From NCBI RefSeq assembly GCF_030317205.1, contig NZ_JASZYB010000003.1:682001-746000 (forward strand): a stretch of DNA of 64,000 nucleotides. Reading direction: 5' to 3'. A model generated the notes under the pieces. The model searched no databases. It saw only the letters and a list, made by a program, of their open reading frames with translations, and was not told where the DNA came from. Each line of letters starts with the position of its first letter. Positions within the stretch are counted from its first letter, which is position 1. Of this stretch, positions 36,975 through 45,157 are shown in pieces. Origin of the DNA: Variovorax sp. J2L1-78 (GTDB lineage Bacteria > Pseudomonadota > Gammaproteobacteria > Burkholderiales > Burkholderiaceae_C). Both the position numbers and the translations under genes were made by a program.

Positions 36975-37898
36975 GTGCTGCAACAACGAACGCTCAAGTC
37001 CATCACCCGCGCCGTCGGCGTGGGGCTGCACAGTGGGCAGCGGGTGGAACTCACGCTGCGGCCGGCGGCGCCGGACACGGGCATCGTGTTCCGCCGTGTC
37101 GACCTGCCCGAGCCGGTGGACATCCCGATGACGGCCGAGGCCGTCACCGACACGCGCCTGGCGTCGACCATCTCCAAGGGCGGCGCCAAGGTGCAGACCG
37201 TCGAACACCTGATGTCGGCCTGCGCCGGCCTGGGCATCGACAACCTGGTCATCGACATCACGGCGGACGAAGTGCCGATCCTCGATGGGTCGGCTTCGTC
37301 GTTCGTCTTTCTTCTTCAAAGCGCGGGCATCGTGCTGCAGCAGGCACCGCGTCGCTTCATCCGCGTGGTGAAGCCGGTCGAGGTGCGCGAAGGCGAGGGC
37401 GCCAACGCCAAGTGGGCGCGGCTGGAGCCCTATCACGGCTTCAAGCTGAGCTTCGAGATCGACTTCGACCACCGCGTGGTCGACTCGACCGGCCAGCGCG
37501 TCGAGTTCGATCTGGGAAGTGGCTCGTACAGCCGCGACATCGCACGGGCGCGCACCTTCGGCTTCACCAAGGAAGTCGAGTACATGCGCAGCAAGGGCCT
37601 GGCGCTGGGCGGCGGGCTCGACAACGCGATCGTCATGGACGACACCAAGGTGCTGAACGTCGGCGGCCTGCGCTACGACGACGAGTTCGTGAAGCACAAG
37701 ATCCTCGACGCGATGGGCGACCTGTACGTGATCGGCCGCCCGCTGCTGGCGGCCTACAGCGCCTTCCGCTCGGGCCACGCCATGAACAACCAGCTGCTGC
37801 GCGAACTGCTGCGGCACGAGGACGCCTACGAGATCGTCACCTTCGACGACGAGAAGCTCGCCCCAGCGGGCTTTGCCGAAGTGGCGCGCGCCTGGTAG
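36975..37898 (+). CDS. lpxC: UDP-3-O-acyl-N-acetylglucosamine deacetylase
   Basis: A 307-residue zinc enzyme doing the committed step of lipid A synthesis. Zinc ligands are in [15 protein letters not shown] (H) and [15 protein letters not shown] (H and D); [14 protein letters not shown] carries the general-acid histidine. [17 protein letters not shown] at the N-terminus is typical. The GTG at 36975 gives the normal N-terminus (MLQQRTLK); the frame upstream overlaps ftsZ. Length agrees with E. coli (305). It closes the dcw cluster, as in other proteobacteria. Confidence 0.97.
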   Translation: MLQQRTLKSITRAVGVGLHSGQRVELTLRPAAPDTGIVFRRVDLPEPVDIPMTAEAVTDTRLASTISKGGAKVQTVEHLMSACAGLGIDNLVIDITADEVPILDGSASSFVFLLQSAGIVLQQAPRRFIRVVKPVEVREGEGANAKWARLEPYHGFKLSFEIDFDHRVVDSTGQRVEFDLGSGSYSRDIARARTFGFTKEVEYMRSKGLALGGGLDNAIVMDDTKVLNVGGLRYDDEFVKHKILDAMGDLYVIGRPLLAAYSAFRSGHAMNNQLLRELLRHEDAYEIVTFDDEKLAPAGFAEVARAW

Positions 37899-37915
37899 CG
37901 CCGGCGTACCGACCG

Positions 37916-38092
37916 ATGCTGCTGTTCCGCTGGGCCATCCTTCTGCTGCTGCTCGTGGCCGGCGTGTCCTTCGCGTTCTATGCGGGCACGGGCCAAGTGA
38001 AGTACCGGCGCTTCGGCTGGATCGTCCTCAAGTGGACGCTGCTGGCGGCGTTCGGCTTCTTCGCCGTGCTGATCGCCGAACGCGTGGCCTGA
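37916..38092 (+). CDS. Small two-helix membrane protein
   Basis: A 58-residue protein with two hydrophobic helices (about 2-22, LLFRWAILLLLLVAGVSFAF, and 36-54, VLKWTLLAAFGFFAVLIA) separated by a basic loop (GQVKYRRFGW). It starts 18 bases after the lpxC stop on the same strand and runs to 4 bases before the convergent ruvC stop. The compact, fully coding fit between two genes and clean topology argue that it is real. Family and function are unknown to me. Confidence 0.65.
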   Translation: MLLFRWAILLLLLVAGVSFAFYAGTGQVKYRRFGWIVLKWTLLAAFGFFAVLIAERVA

Positions 38093-38096
38093 AGCC

Positions 38097-38645
38097 TCAG
38101 CGCGTCCGGCCCTTGCGGTACATGCCGCTTGTGCTGCGCGACAGATCCGCCGCTTCGCCCAGCCGTGCCATCGAACTGCCGACATGCGCATGCGTGATCG
38201 CAATGCCCAGCGCATCGGCGGCGTCGCTGCCGGGCAGGCCCGGCAGGTCGAGCAGTCGCTTCACCATCTCCTGCACCTGGGCCTTCGCAGCCTGACCATG
38301 ACCGGCCACGGCGCGCTTCATCTGCAGCGCGGTGTACTCGGCGACCGGGAGGCTGCGCGACACCAGTGCCGTGAGGCAGGCGCCGCGCGCCTGGCCGAGC
38401 AGCAGCGTGGACTGCGGATTGACGTTGACGAAGATGATCTCGACGGCCGACGCATCGGGCTGGTAGCGCGCCACGATCTCGCCGATGCCGTCGAACAGCA
38501 CCTTGAGCCGTTCGGGCAGGTTGCCCCGGTCCAGATGCTTGGTGCTGATCGTGCCGCTGGCCACGTAGCGCAGGGCATGGCCGTCCAGGTCGACCACGCC
38601 GAAACCGGTGGTTTGCAGGCCGGGGTCGATACCGAGGATGCGCAT
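38097..38645 (-). CDS. ruvC: Holliday junction resolvase RuvC
   Basis: A 182-residue endonuclease resolving Holliday junctions with RuvAB. The four acidic active-site residues are D7 (ILGIDPGL), E69 (SAVEIIFVN), D141 and D144 ([16 protein letters not shown]). The basic C-terminus RKGRTR is as expected. The ATG start gives the canonical MRILGIDPG. ruvA and ruvB are not in the window. It is convergent with the small membrane protein gene. Confidence 0.97.
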   Translation of the reverse strand: MRILGIDPGLQTTGFGVVDLDGHALRYVASGTISTKHLDRGNLPERLKVLFDGIGEIVARYQPDASAVEIIFVNVNPQSTLLLGQARGACLTALVSRSLPVAEYTALQMKRAVAGHGQAAKAQVQEMVKRLLDLPGLPGSDAADALGIAITHAHVGSSMARLGEAADLSRSTSGMYRKGRTR

Positions 38646-38661
38646 GTCGAGGGCGGAGCAG

Positions 38662-38685
38662 GGCCGACGGCACAGGCCGTCGGCC
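38662..38685 (-). terminator. 10-bp perfect hairpin between porin and ruvC
   Basis: GGCCGACGGC and GCCGTCGGCC are perfectly complementary around ACAG. It lies after the porin stop and 17 bases before the ruvC start, both on the minus strand. No T tract follows on that strand, so a Rho-assisted end or an mRNA-stability role for the porin transcript is more likely than a classical terminator. Confidence 0.5.
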
Positions 38686-38738
38686 GCAAGGGGGATGGGC
38701 CTTCGACTGTAGCCGACCGCCCCAGCCGTCGCGTGCGA

Positions 38739-39845
38739 TCAGAACCGGTGGCGCACGCCGACGGTGTAGCCGTTGCGGCTCTTCGGCCCGCCTGCGGCCG
38801 TCGTGCCGTTGAGGTTGGCCTCGCCCTTCAGGCGCGTGGTGTCGAATTCCGCATAGATGTCGGTGCGGCGCGACAGCGCATAGTCGGCCGCGAACACGAA
38901 GAAGTTGGCCCGTGCGTCACCGGCAACCGTGGGCCCCGACTGCTTGGTGCGGTAGTAGTGCGCGCCGAGGTTGAGCAGCGGCATGATCTGGTAGCCCAGG
39001 CCGATGGTCGCGAGGTCGCGCTGGTTGGCCGCCAGGAAGGCCGGTCCGCCGAAGTTGCCGTTGGCGACCGAGCTGCCGCTCCACAGGCTCGACAGCACCG
39101 CGAGGTCGGTGGCTGCCGTCAGCGGGCCGCCGTCCAGCTTGTTGCGGCCGTAGCCCACATTGAGGTACCACTTGTCGATGCGGTAGGAACCGCCCAGCGT
39201 CCAGGCGTCGAGCTTGCGGCCCGATCCGAACTCGTAGTTCTGGAAGGCCCCGCCGACGGCCAGGCCACCGGAGGCATAGCGCAGGTAGGCACCGACCGTC
39301 CGGCCCCCGGTGGGCGCGTCCTCGTCGAACGAGTACTGCAGGCCGCCTCGGAAGTCGCCGTACTCGGCCACATACTTGATCATGTTGCTGGCGCGCGCCC
39401 CCAGCGAAAAGCCGATCTCCGGCTTGAACGCGTCGAAATACGGCGAGTAGGGAAACGACGCATAGGTGCTGGTCACCACGTCGAACAGGACGTTGTACTG
39501 GCGCCCGAGCATCACGCGGCCGAAGCTACTGCTCTGCAGGCCGACCCAGGACTGCTGGAAGTAGTTGGTGGTCGCCTGGGCCCCGGTGTCGGTGTTGAAG
39601 CGGTTCTCCAGGTTGGCCAGCGCGCGCAGTCCGCCGCCCATGTCCTCGGTCACGTTGATGCCCCAACGGCTCTGCGACATGCCGCCACCGATCATCTGCG
39701 TCAGGCTCCCGTCGCCTGCCGGGCCTTCGTTGGTCGTGTGCCGGACGGCGGCGTCGACGATGCCGTAGATCTGCACACTGGACTGGGACCAGGCCAGGGG
39801 GGCGGCGGCGAGCAGGGCACCGGCCATCGAAGCTTTCCTGAGCAT
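38739..39845 (-). CDS. Gram-negative porin, Burkholderiales type
   Basis: A 368-residue outer-membrane trimeric porin. The signal peptide is MLRKASMAGALLAAAPLAWS, followed by the family start SQSSVQIYGIVDAAVRH. SRWGINVTEDMGGGLRALANLE and FGRVMLGRQYNVLFD are characteristic, alternating beta-strand patterns run to the end, and the terminal YTVGVRHRF ends in the phenylalanine needed for BAM insertion. It allows diffusion of small solutes. GAGGAG lies shortly before the ATG. The 167-base upstream gap holds a short dyad, CTACCG-CA-CGGTAG (39952-39965), of unknown role. Confidence 0.95.
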   Translation of the reverse strand: MLRKASMAGALLAAAPLAWSQSSVQIYGIVDAAVRHTTNEGPAGDGSLTQMIGGGMSQSRWGINVTEDMGGGLRALANLENRFNTDTGAQATTNYFQQSWVGLQSSSFGRVMLGRQYNVLFDVVTSTYASFPYSPYFDAFKPEIGFSLGARASNMIKYVAEYGDFRGGLQYSFDEDAPTGGRTVGAYLRYASGGLAVGGAFQNYEFGSGRKLDAWTLGGSYRIDKWYLNVGYGRNKLDGGPLTAATDLAVLSSLWSGSSVANGNFGGPAFLAANQRDLATIGLGYQIMPLLNLGAHYYRTKQSGPTVAGDARANFFVFAADYALSRRTDIYAEFDTTRLKGEANLNGTTAAGGPKSRNGYTVGVRHRF

Positions 39846-40012
39846 TCTGCGTCTCCTCGTTGTGGTGCCCGCTACTCTAGGGTAGGACCACGCAGTTGCG
39901 ACGAAGTGTTTCCTGCTCGATTTCCCCTATGGGTGAATCCGGCGCAAGTTGCTACCGCACGGTAGAAGCAGGGGGCCGAAGACGCGTCGGCGATGCGCAC
40001 ACGCTGCGCGCT

Positions 40013-41062
40013 TCAGAGGCCGAAGTACCAGCGCACCGAGTGGAAGAACACCGGTGCTGCAAAGCACAAAGCGTCGACACGGTCCAGGAGGCCGTTGGCA
40101 CCGGTCACGCCCACCCCCTTTTGGCCCCAGTTCGGAATGCCCCGGTCACGCTTGAGCGCCTTCATCACCAGGTGGCCCATCGAGCCGGCGACGCAGGCGA
40201 TGAGCGCCATGGCCAGCGCCTGGCCGAACTTGAAGGGCGTGATGAACGACATCGCCGCGCCGACCACGCTGGCGATCGCCATGCCCAGGCCCCAACTGGC
40301 CCAGTTGAAGCTGCGGCTCACGTGGGGTGCGAAAGGCTTGCGTGCCAGCCAGCGCCCGACGATGCCGCGCCGCGCGACATCCGCCTCGTCCGGCGGCAGG
40401 TAGGCGAAGCGGCGTGCGATCAGGTGCTGCACCACCATGCAGGTCTGCACCACGAAGACCAGGAAGAACACGAGGAAGGCGCTCTTGCCTTCGTAGCCGG
40501 GGAAGGACAGCAACAGCAGCGCCGGCACGTGGCTCATGCCGTAGACGCAGACCATGATGCCCCACTGCAGCTTGGCGTTGCGCTCCAGGAACTGGCTGGG
40601 GTCGTTGGCCAGCGCGCTCACCACCGGGATGGCGATGAACACGTAGACCGGGATGAAGACGGTGAAGAGGTCGAAGCGCGCGGTGGCCACCAGCATGAAC
40701 TGGACCGGCAGCACCACGAAGAAGGCCAGGATCAGGCTGCGGTGGTCGCCGCGCCGCGTGGGCGACAGTGTGATGAACTCGCGCAGCGCGAAGAAGGCGA
40801 TGAGGGCGAACAGCAGCGTGGCCACACCCGGACCGAGGGCCCAGCCGATCCAGAACACCACCGCCATGAACCAGGTGGTGCGCAGCAGTGCGCGGAAGTC
40901 CGCGAACTCGCGCAGCCAGGCCTCGCCGTGCGCTGCATTGCGCCGTTCGCGCAGGCCGACCAGCAGCGTGACGATGCTCACCAGCGTGAGCACGCCGAAG
41001 ACGATGAAGAAGAGCGCGGCGACCTGGTGGGTCGGCGAGAGGTTGCGAAGGAAGGCGTTCAT
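40013..41062 (-). CDS. Phosphatidate cytidylyltransferase-like protein (CdsA family)
   Basis: A 349-residue membrane protein of the CdsA family, which makes CDP-diacylglycerol from phosphatidate and CTP. About eight hydrophobic segments are visible. The C-terminal signature region reads MKALKRDRGIPNWG then GANGLLDRVDAL: the KRD and DRxD elements are kept, but the usual PGHGG is replaced by TGANG. This resembles the second CdsA-like group found next to an acyltransferase, as here. The ATG overlaps the stop of that gene (ATGA). Because of the altered motif I do not assign the cdsA symbol. Confidence 0.85.
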   Translation of the reverse strand: MNAFLRNLSPTHQVAALFFIVFGVLTLVSIVTLLVGLRERRNAAHGEAWLREFADFRALLRTTWFMAVVFWIGWALGPGVATLLFALIAFFALREFITLSPTRRGDHRSLILAFFVVLPVQFMLVATARFDLFTVFIPVYVFIAIPVVSALANDPSQFLERNAKLQWGIMVCVYGMSHVPALLLLSFPGYEGKSAFLVFFLVFVVQTCMVVQHLIARRFAYLPPDEADVARRGIVGRWLARKPFAPHVSRSFNWASWGLGMAIASVVGAAMSFITPFKFGQALAMALIACVAGSMGHLVMKALKRDRGIPNWGQKGVGVTGANGLLDRVDALCFAAPVFFHSVRWYFGL

Positions 41063-41706
41063 ACGTGGCGCAGCGCGATCACGGCTTCGCGTGCACGGTC
41101 GAGAAAGGCGCGGCGCTCTTCGCCCGGCGCCAGGGCGATCGGCGCGCCGAAGGTCACCGAGCAGAGGATGGGCACCGGCACGATCTCGCCCTTGGGCATC
41201 ACGCGCTGCACGTTGTCGATCCAGGCCGGCACCAGCACCACGTCGGGGAACATCTGCGCCAGCGTGAACAGGCCCGACTTGAACTTCTGCGGCTCGCCGG
41301 TGTGGCCGCGCGTGCCCTCGGGGAAGATGATGATCGAGTCGCCGCTCTTGAGGGCCTCGATGAGCGGCTGCAGCGGCGCCATCGGGTCGGGCGGCGGCGC
41401 GCCTGCTTCGGCCGGTGCCGGCGTGCCGCCGCGCTCCACGTAGATCGCATTGAACACCTCGGTGGTGATCCAGCGCTTCATCGGCGTGTTGGCCCAGTAG
41501 TCGCGCGCTGCGATCGGCCGGGTGATGCTGCGCAGCTCTTCGGGCAGCGCGGCCCAGATCATCACCAGGTCGAGGTGGCTCTGGTGGTTGGCGAAGTAGA
41601 TGCGCTGCTCGGCCTTCGGCGGGCAGCCCCACCATCGGGCTTGTGCGCCGGTGAGCAAACGCACCAGGCCCAGCAGCACCCACCCCAGCAACTTCGCAGC
41701 AAGCAT
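41059..41706 (-). CDS. 1-acyl-glycerol-3-phosphate acyltransferase-like protein
   Basis: A 215-residue PlsC-type acyltransferase. NHQSHLD is the HX4D catalytic motif; FPEGTRGHTGE is the substrate-binding block III; a membrane helix (AAKLLGWVLLGLVRLL) starts the protein. The ATG at 41706 is preferred over a GTG at 41736 because the latter would overlap the divergent DUF2809 gene, and a TATCAT box ends 7 nt before 41706. It would supply phosphatidate to the CdsA-like enzyme whose gene overlaps its stop. Residues about 97-110 are a proline/alanine insertion. Confidence 0.88.
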   Translation of the reverse strand: MLAAKLLGWVLLGLVRLLTGAQARWWGCPPKAEQRIYFANHQSHLDLVMIWAALPEELRSITRPIAARDYWANTPMKRWITTEVFNAIYVERGGTPAPAEAGAPPPDPMAPLQPLIEALKSGDSIIIFPEGTRGHTGEPQKFKSGLFTLAQMFPDVVLVPAWIDNVQRVMPKGEIVPVPILCSVTFGAPIALAPGEERRAFLDRAREAVIALRHV

Positions 41707-41713
41707 GGCGGCG

Positions 41714-41719
41714 ATGATA
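41714..41719 (-). promoter_or_regulatory. Candidate -10 box of the plsC-like gene
   Basis: TATCAT on the minus strand ends 7 nt before the ATG at 41706, with no ribosome site between, as for several other genes in this window. Confidence 0.45.
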
Positions 41720-41726
41720 CGGGGCC

Positions 41727-42131
41727 ATGACGACACCTCCCGCCCTTGCCTGGCGCTTCGATGCGCGTGCCTTCGCCATTGCGCTGGCGCTCTTTGTCCT
41801 CCTCGTGCTGCTGGCCACCCTGGGGGCGCGCGCCGGTTGGCTGCGCGGCTTCGTCGGCGACGTGCTGGCCGTGGCCTGGCTGTACTTCGTCTTCAAGACC
41901 GTGGTGCCAGTGCGGCCGATGCCGCTCGCGCTGGCCGCCTTCGGCGTGGGCTGTGCACTGGAACTGGGCCAGTACCTCGCGCGGCTGGGGCATTGGCAGA
42001 TCGCGAACCCCGTGCTGCGCGTCGTCATCGGCAGCACGCCGGACTGGCTGGACGTGCTGGCCTACGGCCTTGGCGCCGTGGCGGCCGTCTCGATCGAGCA
42101 GCGCGGGAAGCACCGTAGAGTCGAAGCATGA
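41727..42131 (+). CDS. DUF2809 family membrane protein
   Basis: A 134-residue protein with four hydrophobic segments matching the DUF2809/VanZ-like small membrane proteins: FVGDVLAVAWLYFVFKT, FGVGCALELGQYLARLG, then VLRVVIGSTPDWLDVLAYGLG, where the GSTxDxxDxLAY block is typical. Function is unknown. It is divergent from the plsC-like gene with 20 bases between starts, and its stop overlaps the GNAT start (ATGA). Confidence 0.82.
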   Translation: MTTPPALAWRFDARAFAIALALFVLLVLLATLGARAGWLRGFVGDVLAVAWLYFVFKTVVPVRPMPLALAAFGVGCALELGQYLARLGHWQIANPVLRVVIGSTPDWLDVLAYGLGAVAAVSIEQRGKHRRVEA

Positions 42132-42658
42132 CGACGCAACGATTGCTGCCTGCCCGCGCCGAGGACATCCCGGCGCTCATCGACCTGATCCTCACGCATG
42201 GCCCGAATCCTTGGAACTGGCTGCCGCCCGATGACGTGGCGCGGCATGTCGCGCAGATCGCGACCGGGGAGGTCGGCGCGGTGGTCGCCTGGGCGGGCGA
42301 CGCCGTGCAAGGCGTCGTCACCTTCTGCCAGACGCAGCACTTCGCGCGCTACCAGCCGGCCGGGCGCACCGCCCAGCCGCAGGGCTATGTCTGCGAAGCG
42401 GTCGTGCACCGCGATGCCGTCGGGCAAGGGCTGGGCGCCCGCCTGTTGCGGGCGGCGCTCGATGCGCTGAAGGCGCAGGGGCTGCACGCGGTCTACATCG
42501 ACCGCCATGAAGAGAACGCCGCCTCGGCCGGGATGATGCGCAAGGCCGGGTTCACCGTGATCGACACCTTCGACGAGCCCGCGAGGCGGCCCCACGGCTC
42601 GGGCCGCACGACCGTGTGCCGCATCGTCTTCGACGACGACGCCGCGCCGTCTGTCTAG
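42128..42658 (+). CDS. GNAT family N-acetyltransferase
   Basis: A 176-residue acetyl-CoA-dependent acyltransferase. VHRDAVGQGLGARLLRAAL carries the acetyl-CoA loop (QGLGARL), preceded by YVCEAVVH and followed by VYIDRHEENAASAGMMRKAGF. The substrate (amine, protein or antibiotic) cannot be told. The start overlaps the DUF2809 stop. Its TAG stop (42656-42658) shares the palindrome CTAG with the convergent mtgA stop (42655-42657), so the two genes overlap at their ends. Confidence 0.9.
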   Translation: MTTQRLLPARAEDIPALIDLILTHGPNPWNWLPPDDVARHVAQIATGEVGAVVAWAGDAVQGVVTFCQTQHFARYQPAGRTAQPQGYVCEAVVHRDAVGQGLGARLLRAALDALKAQGLHAVYIDRHEENAASAGMMRKAGFTVIDTFDEPARRPHGSGRTTVCRIVFDDDAAPSV

Positions 42659-43416
42659 GGCAACTCGGCGGCCGACATCCGCGCCATGATGGTCGACGCG
42701 CGTCCGCTCACGTAGGGCGAGCCCGGCCGCTTCTCGAAGAATTTGGGGCTGGGCAGCATCACCGCGAGGCGCGCCGCCTCGTTGGCGCTCAGGCGCGCTG
42801 CCGGTTTGTTGAAGTAGTGCTGCGCTGCGGCCTCGGCGCCGAACACGCCTTCGCCCCATTCGACGTTGTTCAGGTAGATCTCGAGGATGCGGCGCTTGCT
42901 CAGCAGCGCCTCGAGCGCGGCGGCGAGCACCAGCTCCTGGCCCTTGCGCAGCAGCGTGCGTTCACCCGACAGCAGCAGGTTCTTCGCCAGTTGCTGCGTG
43001 ATGGTCGAGCCGCCGCGGATCTTCGCGGGCGCCGGTTCCTTGCCGCGGGCGCGGGCCTGGGCGGCACGGCGCGCCGCGATCTCCTCGGCCTTGGCGTTGC
43101 GCTGGCGGGCGCGTTCGATCGCCTCCCACTCGATGCCGCCGTGGTAGATGAACTCGGCGTCCTCGCTGGCGATCACCGCGCGCTTGAGCGTGTCGGCGAT
43201 GCGGTCGTAGGGCACCCATTCCTGCTGCCAGCCGGGCGAGTCGCCGCGCTTGGCGTTGGCGCGACCGTTCGTCGCGATCTGCCAGGCTTCGGAACGCTGG
43301 AAGGCGGTCGATTCCGGTGCGACCACCGTCATGAACGCGATGCGCCCGAGGAAGAAGAGCTGAAGGCCGATGCCCGCCAGCACCAGGCAGAGCAGCCAGC
43401 GCGCGATCTGTCGCAT
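42655..43416 (-). CDS. mtgA: Monofunctional peptidoglycan glycosyltransferase
   Basis: A 253-residue GT51 enzyme polymerising lipid II into glycan strands in the periplasm. An N-terminal helix (ARWLLCLVLAGIGLQLFFLG) anchors it. Motif 1, AVIASEDAEFIYHGG, holds the catalytic glutamate; motif 2 is GGSTITQQLAKNLLL; motif 3, RRILEIYLNNVEWGEGVFG. An extra basic/alanine helix of about 25 residues lies between motifs 1 and 2. The ATG is 4 bases after the aroE stop, so it closes the rnr-tonB-aroE-mtgA operon. Confidence 0.95.
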   Translation of the reverse strand: MRQIARWLLCLVLAGIGLQLFFLGRIAFMTVVAPESTAFQRSEAWQIATNGRANAKRGDSPGWQQEWVPYDRIADTLKRAVIASEDAEFIYHGGIEWEAIERARQRNAKAEEIAARRAAQARARGKEPAPAKIRGGSTITQQLAKNLLLSGERTLLRKGQELVLAAALEALLSKRRILEIYLNNVEWGEGVFGAEAAAQHYFNKPAARLSANEAARLAVMLPSPKFFEKRPGSPYVSGRASTIMARMSAAELP

Positions 43417-43420
43417 GCGC

Positions 43421-44260
43421 CTAGCCGTCGACCAAGGCGCGCAATTCAGCCAGCACCTGCGCCGCCGGCGGGCGAACGCCGCGCCAGATCGCAAAGGCCT
43501 CCGCCGCCTGCTCGACCAGCATGCCGAGGCCGTCGCGCGGCACCGCACGATGTGCGCGGGCCCAGTCGAGAAAGCCCGCGGCGGCCGGCCCGTACATCAT
43601 GTCGATGGCCAGCGTGCCGGGCTTGAGCACCGACGCCGCCACCGGCACCGCGCCGCCCGACAGGCTGGACGCGCTGGCGTTGACCACGATGTCGAAGTTG
43701 CCGTCCACGGTGTGCAGTTCCTGCGCTTCGATGCTGGCGTGGTGTTCCAGCGCCAGCGCGGCGTGGCGCTGCACCAGCGTGATGGCCTTCGCCAGCGTCC
43801 GGTTGGCGACGACCACGCGCCGCGCGCCGGCTGCCAGCACCGGGCCGAGCACGCCCGAGGCACCGCCGCCCGCGCCGATCAGCAGCACGTCGCGCCCGGC
43901 GATCGGCACGCCGGCGTTGCGCTGGATGTCGTTGACCAGGCCCACACCGTCGGTGTTGTCGCCGTGCATGCCGTCGTCGCGAAAGCTCAGCGTGTTGACG
44001 GCTTCGGCCAGCGCGGCGCGCTCGCTCACATGCTGGGCCGCGTCACGCGCGTCGAACTTGAAAGGCACGGTGACGTTGCAGCCGCGGGCGGTGCCGACGG
44101 GGTCGGCGCGGAAGGCGGCCAGGCCTTCGGCGAAGCCACCGAGTTCGACGCGGCGCCGACCGTAATTCAGGGTCTCGCCGGTCAGCTCGGCAAAGCGGGC
44201 GTGGATCCAGGGCGAGCGGCTGTGCTCGACCGGGTTGCCCATGACGCAGTACAGGTCCAT
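43421..44260 (-). CDS. aroE: Shikimate dehydrogenase
   Basis: A 279-residue NADPH enzyme reducing 3-dehydroshikimate in aromatic amino acid synthesis. It shows YCVMGNPVEHSRSPWIHARFA, GCNVTVPFK (catalytic lysine), NTLSFRDDGMHGDNTDGVGL (catalytic aspartate), the glycine-rich loop LLIGAGGGASGVL and NRTLAKA. The ATG at 44260 is the conventional start, but a TTG at 44269 overlaps the preceding stop as TTGA and could be used. The pathway's first enzyme, DAHP synthase, is at 55.7 kb. Confidence 0.96.
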   Translation of the reverse strand: MDLYCVMGNPVEHSRSPWIHARFAELTGETLNYGRRRVELGGFAEGLAAFRADPVGTARGCNVTVPFKFDARDAAQHVSERAALAEAVNTLSFRDDGMHGDNTDGVGLVNDIQRNAGVPIAGRDVLLIGAGGGASGVLGPVLAAGARRVVVANRTLAKAITLVQRHAALALEHHASIEAQELHTVDGNFDIVVNASASSLSGGAVPVAASVLKPGTLAIDMMYGPAAAGFLDWARAHRAVPRDGLGMLVEQAAEAFAIWRGVRPPAAQVLAELRALVDG

Positions 44261-44265
44261 GGTGC

Positions 44266-45126
44266 TCAATTCTGGCGGGACGACAGCTGCGTCTCGAGCG
44301 TCTCGTCCCGCGTGAAGCGGAAACGCGAGGGCAGCACGATCTGGTCGGCCTGGCGTCGCATCGCGTCGCTGAAGCGGCCGAAGTTGCCGATGCTGCGCAC
44401 GATGGCCTGCGCCCGGCGGTCGAGCGCGAGGTTGCCCGAGGTCTCGACCACTTCGGTGGCCAGCAGGCTGCCGTCGAAGTTGACGGTGACCAGCATGGTG
44501 AGCTCGCCGTAGAGCTTCTTGCCGGCGACTTCGGGAAAGTTCTCGGTGCCGCGCGATTCGATGCGCCGACGCAGTGCATCCACGTACACCGCATAGGCGG
44601 CCTCGCGTGTCGACGGGCTGATGTAGCGTTTCTTGGGGCGGGCGTTCTCTTCGTTCACCCGGCGCTCGATCTCGGCCAGCAGGTTGATGAGCTGCCGGCG
44701 CTTCTCTTCCTGTGCCTTGGCCTCGCTCGGGTTGCCCTGCTGGCGCGGGTCGGGCATCGGCATCGCGGCGAGCTGCTGCTTGATCTGGGCCAGCAGCAAC
44801 TGCTGCTGCGCCTGCATCGCCTCGACCTTGCGCTCGGCCTCTTCCATCGAGTCGCCGATGGTGGTGAAGGTCGAGGGCGGCAGCGGGCTGGTGGCACGGC
44901 CGCGGTCGAGGTCGCCGCCGCCGGCCATCGACTTCTGCGCGATCGCCATCGCCTTGTCGGGTGTCTCGTTGGTCGACGCGTTGACCAGGATGATCTCGAG
45001 CGGCGTGTCCTGGAACACGCGGTTGAACGCCTGCGGATCGACGAAGCGCACCGTCAGCAGCGCGGCATGCGCGATCACCGACAGGCCGAGGGCGATCTGC
45101 AGGGTGCTCAGGTCTTTGAGGTTCAT
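44266..45126 (-). CDS. TonB/TolA-like energy-transducing protein
   Basis: A 286-residue periplasm-spanning protein. One N-terminal helix (LQIALGLSVIAHAALLTVRF) carries the S-H pair typical of TonB membrane anchors. A long charged and Gln-rich middle follows (EEAERKVEAMQAQQQLLLAQ), then a TonB C-terminal fold (YVDALRRRIESRGTENFPEV; LYGELTMLVTVNFDGSL; ALDRRAQAIVRSIGNFGRF). No exbB/exbD genes are nearby. It sits between the RNase II-type gene (31 bases) and aroE (overlap). Receptor partner is unknown. Confidence 0.88.
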   Translation of the reverse strand: MNLKDLSTLQIALGLSVIAHAALLTVRFVDPQAFNRVFQDTPLEIILVNASTNETPDKAMAIAQKSMAGGGDLDRGRATSPLPPSTFTTIGDSMEEAERKVEAMQAQQQLLLAQIKQQLAAMPMPDPRQQGNPSEAKAQEEKRRQLINLLAEIERRVNEENARPKKRYISPSTREAAYAVYVDALRRRIESRGTENFPEVAGKKLYGELTMLVTVNFDGSLLATEVVETSGNLALDRRAQAIVRSIGNFGRFSDAMRRQADQIVLPSRFRFTRDETLETQLSSRQN

Positions 45127-45157
45127 GACGCGCTCGGCGGGGTAACGTTCGACTTTT

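Noticed and set aside
39952-39965. CTACCG-CA-CGGTAG dyad as a terminator after the cdsA-like gene
   Set aside because: The loop is only two bases and no T tract follows on the minus strand; an operator role is possible but unsupported.
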